A stretch of 64,000 bases of DNA from Limnephilus marmoratus (lineage: Eukaryota > Arthropoda > Insecta > Trichoptera > Limnephilidae): the NCBI GenBank assembly GCA_917880885.1, contig OU862920.1, positions 42,381,019-42,445,018 of the forward strand, read 5' to 3'. Positions 23,801 to 35,800 of this stretch are shown piece after piece. Within the stretch, counting starts at the first letter, position 1. Every line of letters starts with the position of its first letter. Made by a program: the position numbers and the translations under genes. A model generated the notes under the pieces. The model had not been told where the DNA came from. It worked only from the letters and a program-made list of their open reading frames with translations, and searched no databases.

Positions 23801-26800
23801 ACTTTTTCAACAAGCCTAATCCCAAGTAGTTCTGTGAAAAGTAGACCTCGTATCCAAAAAAGTTGATATGTTTCTAATTTTCTCATAATTAATAAATCGA
23901 AACCAAAAAATCCAAATCCTTTGTGATCATAACATTTGTAAGTAGGTACTTAGATCCTTCCCGCTTTGTTAAAGAAACTTATATTTTATTTTATTTTTTC
24001 TCACTTTCTTCAAGAGGAGGTACCGTAATTTCAAAAAAGCTAATAAGGAAGTCAAAGTAACACGAAGATTTCAGATCTAAAATGTAAAAACGAATCTTTA
24101 CTGAACCATAATCAATATAGTTAAAATAGCCCTGTAATTAAAGCCCGCCATCTTGTAAAAGTAATGCTTCGGTTCTTGAATAAGTAAGTTAGAAAGTGGA
24201 TGCAGTTGATTTTTGAAAACGAAAGCGGAACGCAAAATCAAATTTACAGACAGAAGAAATGCAAAACGGTCGAATTAAAACAGTAACTTAAGCTCAGTCA
24301 AAAAAAAGTAATACCATTGTACATGCACAAACACGTAAAATCATTGCCTGGTGGGATTACGGAATTCTCAAGTACCTGGTGTAATGTTGCGAGGCTGAAG
24401 GAAAGGGGGGGGGGTAAGAGATGGGGAAGAGGAAGGTGAAGGTTGGAAAGATGCTGACCTATATTTTATTTGCACCTTATTTTGAGTGGAAGAGGTGCGT
24501 GATACGTACTATCAGTTTCGCTCTGAAGAGAGACCACACAGACTGGATACATCGCTTGAAATGGCTTGAATAAAATTGATCAGTCCAAATTTCAAACTCT
24601 CTTTTTGTCCTTCTTCTCTTCATTCACCTTTTCCGCTTTTTCCAGTCTCACGACATTTCACAAAGGAGGTTGCCATAATTCCACTAGCTCTAGGCATTCG
24701 GAAATCTTGTGCGGCATCACATAAAAAAGTTTTTACCCTCTAAATGCAGTTTAGAATAATACTGTCTATTATTAATTATCGTTTCTATGGACACGTTTCG
24801 TCATAAATATTAAAGAAATGCTAGAAAAGTAAAGACAATAAGAAGATCGATGAGAGGGTAAGACAGAAACCGAGAGTCCTCGGGACGCGGCTGTAACTAA
24901 AATGTAACGATTGTAAGTATTTTGGAACACCGATTTCTATCTACCGTATATATTATTATCATTATTATCAAACATATGATAATAATATGTAGAGTAAAAT
25001 CCTGCCATTCGTAAATAAATAATCAGAGGAATATAATTAATGAACATAAGGTAGGTAGGTAATTTATATTAAAACAAGCGCGGACCCATGAAAAGTCACG
25101 TGATATTAGATATAAAATATTACATTACATTTTATTATTTTCTCGTTTGTCTGAATTATTCTTCACACTATCAGATCCATTTTTTAAAATAACACTTAAA
25201 TTCAATGCAAATTTGAGTTCATTGAACAAGATTTCTCCGGAGTATACAACCACGGATAGATAGTAAAAAACAATCGAGCGGTGAGCTCTGTTAAAATGGA
25301 ATTTGTCTGAATATTTTAAGTCAACGCATCTAATTTCTGCTCGCTATGTTCTATGAGCTATGAAGCTTTTGGAAAAAATAGATTGAATGATTATATCATC
25401 TTACTAACATTATAAATCCAAAAGTTTGTATGGATGTATGACTGTATGTGAATGATGTGTTTTGTGTGAATAAATGTCGAAGGACCTTGTAATGTGTTTT
25501 GTGTGAATGAATGAGAGACTACTGCACAAGTAAAATGAATGCACATAAAGGGATAGGAAGGAAGGGACTTACTGTAGAACCTTGTGGCACTTCTCCGGTC
25601 TCATGGCTTTGTTCATACACTTGTACAGTTAATAATTGCGGTATTTATGGGATTGAGTTATAGAAATGCGGGGAGCGGAAAGTTATAGTCTTACGCGGCG
25701 AGTTTCAATTGATGAGACTGATTTGTTATGGTAACGGAAATTGACAGGTACATAGGGATGGGATAAGATGGAAACAAGGAACATGATAGGGATGGATAGG
25801 AAGGAATATATGACAATCAAGCTACAAGTACAGAGTCTATGATATATGTAAATGTATGTAGCTGTGAATTGTGTAAAATGCCCAACCAGTAATTTTGTTA
25901 CTCTTTCACGCCTAAACATCAAAAAAGATTTTAAAAATTCTTTCACTAATAGAAAACTCATTATATGCCAGTAAAATAGGCTGTATATAATGGTAAGCTC
26001 TGGCGTTATAAATAAGCTCTGGCGTTATGAAATTATTTGTCGTACTTTTTCTGTCCCTAACAAAATCGAGTTATTATGAAGAAAAGCAAAACAAACGGTT
26101 GCCGTGGAAACGATGTTGGCGTCGTAGTTAATATCTATCTCTAAAAATGAATCGCCGAAATATATGTACGCGAAAAACTTCCGAATGATAATTGGATAAC
26201 GAAATTGGATAATTCTTTTTTTTGTTGTATAAAACTACTTGTGAGCTCTGGCATTGTGAAATTTGGGTAGGTGGAGGAGGCGGAGTGGGAACCCCCCTAA
26301 TACCATGCGAGCGAAGCTGCGGGAAAAAGCTAGTTAAATTATGTAGGTCTTAATGTTCCTCCATATTGTTCGAATTTAAAAACAGCAAGATTTAGAGAAA
26401 ATATTAGAAAGTTAGGAAAAGTTGAGTAGTTACTATTAGTACCAATGTATAAAATTAGGATGGTATGATGATGAATCCTAATTTGGGAGGCGGGTATGGG
26501 TACCGCCGCCCCGGGAACCATTCATCGGGTGAGACCAGTTTGGGGAGGATTCATAAGTCATTGGTCACACTGACCCCTAGATTCCCACGATTCCTGCCCA
26601 CCCTATATACCTTTTTCTTTCCCAGAATTTCCTCTCCTTCCTTTCAAAAAAGAACGAGAGCACAGCATCTCTAAATACGACGTAGGCCCCGGGGAAAATT
26701 ATTTTACTCATGGGCCTCCTGCGTGGGGTTAATGTAAAATAAAATGAATAACATTCTATTTAGTACACACACATACAAAAAGCGATTTAAAGTGGTAGCG

Positions 26801-29800
26801 AGGTACATAAAAATATTATGATTATGAGGTACATAAACATATTAAATATAATTATGTTCACTTACATGTGACGAGGACGATGCAGGTCCTGCAGAGGTAC
26901 TCCCAATAGACGACTCCTGGGCGGTCGGGTCCTCCAATCCTGACGAAGATGTACTCGTTCCAGACGATCGTGATGGCCACGTAGCAAGCCAAGGCGTGAG
27001 TAATGAAGATGGCTGCGGCTAGGGTCAGTTGGACTACTTGGGCCAAACTGGAAGACGAAATAATTCAATATTAAATGGTTTAATTCCAGCCAGCTTGGGC
27101 CAGCCTGGAAGACAAAATAATTCAATATTAAATGGTTTAATTACAGCCAGCTTGGGCCAGCCTGGAAGACAAAATAATTCAATATTAAATGGTTTAATTC
27201 CAGCCAGCTTGGGCCAGCCTGGAAGACAAAATAATTCAATATTAAATGGTTTAATCACTTTCGCATTGGGCGACTCCTGGAGACTGGGTCCTTCATTACT
27301 GACGAAGATGCTATTGTTTAAGAAGGTCGTGATGGCCACGTAGCAATCCAGAGCGTGAGTACCTACTTGTGCTAATCTAAATTCAATGGTTAATAGTTTA
27401 TCCACTTTCGTATTAATGTTGCTTTTCAAATTAAATTTTTCAGTGAATTCGGTCGAGAAGTTTTTAAAGTGAGAACTTCTTAGCACCTTTGATTTAAAAT
27501 CTTTGATTTGAAACAGGTGAAAAGAAAAATAGCGACACTAAAAAGAGACAAACACATACGTCTATAGGATATAGCCTGCGAGAGAATGAGGTAGTTTATT
27601 CGGTCTCCTCTTTGTGCGGTCTTTCATAGGATCACCACTTTTGTCTACTTTAGATTTCTGAAGGTTTCACTTCTACCGCGTGTGAATGAATTGCACACTC
27701 TGATTCTTTTTTCTCTCCTGTAACATGCGGGTCTTGAAGAGACATTCCTTCCTCTCATAAAAAAGCCCAACCCACATCAGCTCCTGTATGAGTTAATCAT
27801 AAAAACACTGGATCGCTCTGTAAGTTCAAAAGTTGCAGTGTCAGCGCCGAAATGAACTCTGAAAGAATAGTTTGTGGAACGTCGTTACTTTCGCCTCTCG
27901 GTAGGTGCCTTATTTCTGAGAATTTCTAAACCTTTCTCACACCAAACGGCCCAAACCCTTCTAAGGTTATACCAAAACTCTATTTTAGCTACATTCAAAA
28001 GTACTCTATTTTAAAGTTTACTTCCAATTACATTACATAAAAATACATCTCATTTTCAACATTGCAATTTTGAAAATAAAATGAGATTTGAAATTATAAA
28101 GCTGGTTAAATCTAGGCTATTGTATCTAATAATAGGTGTACATTAATATATTAGTCTGTAACGAAATTGGAGAACAAGTCAATTCGTATTGGAATCGGAC
28201 ACCATTGGAATCTTTGAATACCTAATTTTAATACTTGAACTTGAATTGGCCATGGTGTATATTGAGTTTAAATTTCAGTCGTACAAATTTGATGCATATA
28301 TTAACAAATTATCAAGAGGGTGGAAGAATTCAATGGAAGTCGCATTTTAAAAGTAATATCGCTAGATCTGCATAAGCTGTCATTTTAAAACTAATAATAC
28401 TTCTACGGCACGTACGTCTCACACTTCTTCCCCTCTTTGACATGGAAGCGCCGAGATATTACTAAACTCCACGGGTTATTAAAAGCGCTGGAGTCAATTT
28501 ATTTAGACATTCACCGTACAGGTGATAAGTTAGGTATTAAATTTTACATAATTAAAATACGTATTACGAATGTCCATAAAACAGCTAACTAATTTCGTCT
28601 GGGATGAGAATAGTTCTTAATCCTAATTGATGGAGATATGAGTACTAATAATAACAAATAAAAAAATGACATAAAATGAAATCCGAAAAAAATTACGAAG
28701 CTTTTAAATCCTAAATCAAACAACTACTAGACCAACCCAACACCAACAAATTTTACATATCTTATGATTAGTAGAAATTGATCTGGTGTAAATTACACTG
28801 TCCTTTTAGTATGTAATTAATTATTTAATTTTATCATTAATTAATTTAAAAAAATATAACAATTTTTTGTTAACAAATCCTCTTGAAATATTACATCAGC
28901 TTTCGAACTAAAATAAAAATATATTGCGTTATTTGAATGCACTTATTGTAGCATCTTTATTATTATGCACCTAGTATTACAATATTGTCAGCTCTTCCAT
29001 TTCAAATATCAATGTTTGAACCGACTTTATGTACTTAACACCCACCGCCCACCTATCGAGATAATGTAATAATATTATTTTTATTTCTATTTTATCTATA
29101 ATCTTACCTGATTTATCTTTATTGTGCATCTAATTTTAGTAACTCTCAAGCTATTCAAGTTCATTATGTATACTATACTATACATGAGGGAGTACGGCCA
29201 CTATCCATGGCTCTACCCGACGAACTTTCTTCTGGGCATACTGGGACTCCACTCCCTGCAGCTCAGAAGGGAGGGATACTTACTTATTCAGACTGCTGCG
29301 TGGCTATATTGAGAATTCAGCCATTCTGGAGCGCGTGAGTCTCTATGTTCCGGATGACTATCTTAGACAACGCCAGCATAGATTATTCTATCTTCCTGCC
29401 TGTAGAACTAACCTGCCAAAGGTTCTCCCGGTAGGAAGGAGTATATTGCTCCTGAACCAAATCTCCTCCGAGATTGATATGTTTGGCGTCAGTGAGGAGA
29501 GGTTCAAAAGTGAAATTCTTTTGATTCTTGAAAGAGTCTCTCCACATTGACGAGATCTTTCACCACTGCCTGAAATTTTTTTGAATTTTTTTTGAAATTG
29601 ATTTATTTCTTGATGTTTCTTTTTTATGTATAAATATTTGTAATTTTTTTTTTTTGTATACTATTTATATGTATAACGTAATTTCTTATATCTATTAAAA
29701 CTAAATTTGTAATGTGTAAGAAATTAATAAAAACCTATTTATTATTATTATTATTACTTGCCATCATGCTGTACGTATAAGTTTTTTTATGTCTTACTTC

Positions 29801-32800
29801 AAATAATATAACTTCTATACTTATTTTACAATGGCATAACTCCCAAATTCAAACACCAGAAATGTTTCTATATTGTGTTATATATATAATAAAAAAATAA
29901 TAATAACAAATAGGAAAAAAAGTGTGTGGAGGGATGAAGACAATTTTTTAAATCACTAATTCTAATTAATTGTTAATAAAAGATTAATGAAAAATTACGA
30001 ACCTCGCAGTTTTAATTTTATTTATATCAAGATAAAAATATAAAAAAAATTGTTTTGCAAGGGTTGTGAAAAAGTGTAGTAATTTTTCGTAATGGACATG
30101 TATTGTGATCACGCGAGTAATTGGTGAGTTATTTTTTACTTATACTAGTGTTGTTAGCTTCTATAGAAGAAGCGTAGTAAGCCTGGTACGGTTGAAACAT
30201 TTAAATTTAAGTCAATGACGGAAAGTAATTCGGGATTATCATTTTAATATTTGGGTGATTTCTTATTTAGAAACAATATAGATCTGTTGTGTAACCCACG
30301 TCTGTTTTGTGAAGTTAACATGTACCCTTAAAAATTGAAAACAACGACCTGCAAATCCTGATTCAGGAAAAATATCTTGGGCTGTGCATTGATCAGCGTT
30401 TGACATTTAAACAACACATACAAGGTATTAAAGATAAAGTCATCCCCTTAATTAGCGTATTTAGCCGGCTATCATATCTGTTGCCAAATAAATTAAAAAT
30501 AGGTTTATATTATAGTCTCGTACACTCACATTTAAATTATTTGATTGAAATCTGGGGAAACGCATGTGAAACACACATAAATGAATTACAGGTAATACAA
30601 AACAAGGTAATCAAAAAACTATTAAATTACAAGCCCAGAACATCCACAAAAAATTATATATGGAAACAAAACTATTAACATTAAGAAAACTATATGAATA
30701 CACTACATGTCTCCTTATATACAAAATAATCTCGTACACACAAACACAGAATTCATTATAACGTCTCAAGTACATAAACACTTTACACGACAACGCGATA
30801 ACATACATTTAAACACCATCCACACTAACTATGGTAAACAATCCATTGGTTACGAGGGGAGCAACTTATATAATTGTCTCCCAAATGACATTAAAAATGA
30901 AAAGAAGCAGGGTAAATTAAAAAAAAAATATCTATATTTATTCTTGATAAACAAAATAATGAAATAGAATAGCGCTGTATTGAAATATTTATTTATCTTA
31001 ATGTGTATAATTATTTCTAGTTAAATGAGTGAAAATGTAATTTTCTTTTAACTGGAATAAAAAAAAATATTATTTGTAATTGATTGATTGACGGTGATTA
31101 ATTGTGATTTGGTGCCGATTACTGATATATGATGCGATCCATCAATAGCAGTGGTTCTTAACCTTGTTGATGGTACTGACCCCCACCAGTTTCATATGCG
31201 CATTCACCGAACCCTTCTAAATTGGAAAGCGGGGCGTGTCATCACGAATCATACGAGGTGTCTTGACTCTTGACCTCCGCCGAACCCGCGAGATTGACTC
31301 ACCGAACCCCTGGGGTTCGATCGAACCCAGGTTAAGAACCACTGGTCTATAGAGATCACCGTGAATTCATATCTTTTTCACTTACAATGAAATTTATGCC
31401 TTTGTTGTGGAAATAGAAACAAAAGCAGGACGCCGTTGTGCGTATAAGCAATTTCCAGTAGTACGGGTGAACGATGTTATCAACACTTTGCTAAAAATTG
31501 ATCATGGCCTTGTTTCTAAGATCTATGGCAGAATCACTTATTTTTTATTATTCTTTACTCTTTTCTTATTGTTGAAAATCATGAATCTAAGGATAATAGG
31601 CAATATTTGATTTCCTGTCTTCCACTTTGCCGGTGATCACGAGTTTCTCCAGGTTCTCAGTTCGTCGATAAACGTGTCCGAAGTAACTTAGGACACGTTG
31701 AAACAATATTATCTAAGTATAGCGGTAATACACAAATATATTATAGACTCACACTTCAAAGTCACTGGGCAGGTTGAGCGTGATGCTTCCAGCGGCCTCC
31801 TCTCCGTAGCGCAGGTAGCCGAAGAGGCCCATGCCAACGTACAGGAACACGATAATGGACATGGCGCGGTTCAAGACGCCCGTGTTGCCTCCGAACGACT
31901 TGGGGTCCTGCATCTCGTTCTCCAGGGGGAGAATCTAAATGTGGGAAAATTGATCACTGTTATCTAAGTTCACGTTAGTAGACCCTCCACACAGCATCCC
32001 CAAAGAGGAAATAGAGAAATAATGTCTTTTAGAATCTGTTGTGTGGAGTTAATGCACATTTTTTGCTTAATTTGAAGAAATCTTTTCAAAAAAGCATAAG
32101 AAAAGTTTATTTTCTTTTGCTTTTTTGCTGCTGTCGTATTTTCTATCCTCATTTAATGTCATCGTATATTTTTTAATCAAGTACCTACGTACCATATACC
32201 TACCAACAACAAACATTAAAAGTTACTAACAATGTCTAAGTCAATCAAACTATCTTCATTCAGTTCACAGCTTTGAAAAACTTTAGAAAAACTATTATAT
32301 CTTTTTTTAATATTTTTTATTTTGTGTGTTTTTTTCGAAAATAGAGTTGAAATCTCAGGCTAAACCGGGGAGCAAAATAAATTAATATTAAATCCACCAA
32401 GCTCTTTAATTCACTTCCACCAGTAACAAAGAAAACTGGTAAGACAAGATTTTGAAGAAATCAAAGATTAATTATTATTCATTTAAAAAAACACCATAGA
32501 AGTTTTAAAAAATCAGTATTTAACACTTAGTGAGGAGGAATTCCAAAAAATATATCTAAATGACAAACTACCAAATTGCAGAGATGGAATAAAATAAAAT
32601 AAAAAAGCTAACTTACAACGCCAATGGCTTCAAGCGCAAACAGCACAGTTCCGAAGAACAGAGGGAAGTTCACAAGTTGACCCACTGGCTGCTTTCCGGC
32701 CAGGGTGATGGGCTCCCTGAAGATGTAATAGGTGATGATGGCGAAGGACACGACGGTGATGAGATTGGCGAGTGTCGAGAACGGCGCCAGGTACTTGAGG

Positions 32801-35800
32801 TTGCGCACCCAGTTGATCAGGATGAGAGGCAGCACTATGATACACATGTAGATCTTCACGTCCGTGTCCGCGCCGGTGTAGTGGTTGATCACGGACTTGA
32901 GATTTTCAGACACGAACACCACGTAGACGCAGCAGGTTCCGATCTGGTAGGTGAGGAGGAACGCGTTCACGATGATACTAAAACAATATGTTAGATTAAT
33001 TGAACGAAATACTCAAAAGGGTATCCAATGCCAGGTCTAATACGACTGAGAGAAAACACTCGAAATGAGACAGACAATGCTTTTCTAACAACTGACAACT
33101 ACTCAATGGGGTACTGACAGCTATTGGGAGAGGAAAGAAAATCATATTCTCGAAGCATAACGACCAACGACGTATAATGATGAAGACATAAAATATATGT
33201 CCTCCCCTCCAATATCCACTAATCCTTAGTCACATCTCCATGCCCACTTCAACACCGTCGTACTTCAGAGTCGATTTCGATTAATTGTGATAGGTACATC
33301 GCGACCCAATTATTGCGTCCCAAATAAGTTTAATGGTTTTTTTAAGGGTTTTTTTAAGTTTTATATTTATAAATACAATATAAAAAATTTTATGTATGTA
33401 TTTATAGCCTTTTATGTTTACGTATTATATTTGATGAATTTTGTTTACATATTATAAATTAAAGTTCTCCGGGGCGTCTGTCTGTCTGTTCGAGATAAAC
33501 TTCACGCGGTGGATTTTCACGCGGTTTTCACCAATAGACCGAGCAATTCATGAGAAAGGTTTAGGTTTAGGTATATAATTTGTGGTTTTGTGTAAATTGG
33601 TTGAAATATACAATTAAAGGAGGATGTCTGTATGTGGTGGACGAGCTGGCTGCAAGCGGGCGGTGTAGATATGATTTGTATGCAAATTAACAGATGGCGG
33701 GTTAAAAGGTTGGGTAACCATCCAGTATATGACCTTGTATTTCGTTAGCCACAGCAACGCGTGGTCGGGTCAGCTAGTTAAACTATATAAATATTTTGAA
33801 ATTAATATAGTATTTATAATTAGAGAAAAAAAAAATTTGTCGTTGGATGCTTAATTTCTCCAAGCTGTACTTAGGTATCAGAATCAAGTAATTATATTAC
33901 AAGTTATCATAATAGATTTTGTGTTCGTATTGACAGTTGTCGTTTTTGAATTTTTGGAATTCACTACTATTCAACATTATACTTTTCACAATATTGCTGC
34001 AGCTCTTTCAAAAGATGAGAATTCGTTCCATACAAAATGTAAGGAATAGAATTTTCTTAATATATTTTTTTCGTGAATTTTTCCGATTCTGCTATTTGGG
34101 GTGGAGACGAAACCAACAAAATAAATCAAAGATCGTAAAAATCGATCCAGCCTCAAATCCAGTTACAAATGGTGTAACTAACCCGACTTGGTTTTATATA
34201 TTAAAGATATTATTCTCAACTAATTTTCGGCACGTTTCTAAATAATTTAATGAGTCCTTCGCAAATGGGTATTAGTATTTTTTTTTGGAATATTAAGTTT
34301 ACAAGTTCCTGACTAATAAAAATGGTAGAAAAAAATTGGATTAAAAACATGTTATATACAGGTACTTACGCTGCATAGTGGGACACTGGCCTGAGGAAAG
34401 CGGGTCCTTCTTTAAGGGCCTCTTCAGCCACCTGAGTGTAGGTCATGGAGGGTATTCGCCGCCGCTTGCACAGCTCGTAGTTGGACTTGATGAGCATGTG
34501 TATGCAGTAGGTGCAGAGCAGGCCGATGATGACTGTGCCGATGGAGCCCACGATGTAACCGGCTTGAGAGAAGGCGTTGGGCATGGCCAGGATACCGGTG
34601 CCCAGACTGCCTTTCAGCAGATGGAGCAGTGTCTCCGCGTTGCTGAAAAATGTGATAGTTAGTTTAGATTTCTTGAACAAGTCTTTCTGAACCAAAAACA
34701 CTTAGGGCGCATGCATTAATTACGTGAGCAGTTTTTTTTTTCAATTTGTTTAAATTGAAAAAAAAAACTGCTCATTTAATCTCACCAAAGGGGGGGGGGG
34801 AGTCTTCCCCCCCCCCTTTGGTGAGATTAAATGAGATTTCGTGTGACCCCCCCCCCCCCCGCCCTTCCCCTCACGTGAGATCAGTGGCATATCTGGTGTG
34901 GATGGTCCGCCCCGGGTCCCACCCTCTCCCATCCGGCCCATCTTATCCTATTACGCCCTCCTGTTGAGGTAAATACATTCGCGACAATACGCTGAAAAAA
35001 TGTTTGCATCCCGTGAATCTGAAACAGCTATTGTCGGGACAGGGGATGGGTTTTTTCCGGGCCCCCGCACACGTCAAAAGAAGTGAAACAATTATGCGTT
35101 ATTATATTATATTTTTATATTTATTAAATTACAATTATTATATTTTTTTAAATTTAAGATTTTACTGGACCTCTCGCCCCATTTTGACCCCACTTAATTA
35201 ATGTATGCCCCCTTATTGAGTGTGTTTTATTTTGACTGTGAAAAGTGATAGTTTTGACATATTATATCCTCTGTTGTAACTTAGAAAAGATTTCTTATGC
35301 AAAATGCTTATTATATTATATCAAACCATGGGCTGGATAAAAATCAATAAATCAAATCATTGTCAGATATTAAATTTTTGTCAGACATTTGAATTCACCT
35401 AAATCAAATTTTTAATTCTTGGGGTAGGAAGTTCTGGGAAGGTAAAAGTTTTGAAAAGTGTGTAAGAATCTGAAAGTCAATGTCTCTACGTCTAGGAGTG
35501 ACGGACGTGTGTATCCATCCCTCCCACCTCGGGACAGGGTGATGGGACGAAAGAGTCCGGATGGAGAGATCTAGGTTAGGTGTCCCTCAACCAATCTCTC
35601 CCGACCCGGCCCACTACGCAATAGGTGGGCAAACATATACGCCGTCAACACCTAGACAAACTTCACCCCATGATTCCGGGCACTCATGATAAATTGACAA
35701 ATGTAGCAAACCATTTAGGGTATCGTACGGAAGGGTTGTTGGTTATCCAACAATATTCCCGGGGCTGCGGTGCCCATACCCGCCTCCCAATTGAAGTTTT

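Noticed and set aside
27034..27486. 150-residue - strand open frame
   Set aside because: It reads through the exon relic and the 57-bp repeats in a frame different from the functional exon. It is an artefact of the duplication, not a gene.
32608..34701. + strand open frames opposite path exons (for example 32677-32994 and 34378-34662)
   Set aside because: They are antisense shadows of GC-rich transporter exons, with no domain of their own.
34750..34967. Gly- or Pro-rich open frames on both strands
   Set aside because: They are caused by long G and C runs in hairpins and low-complexity sequence.
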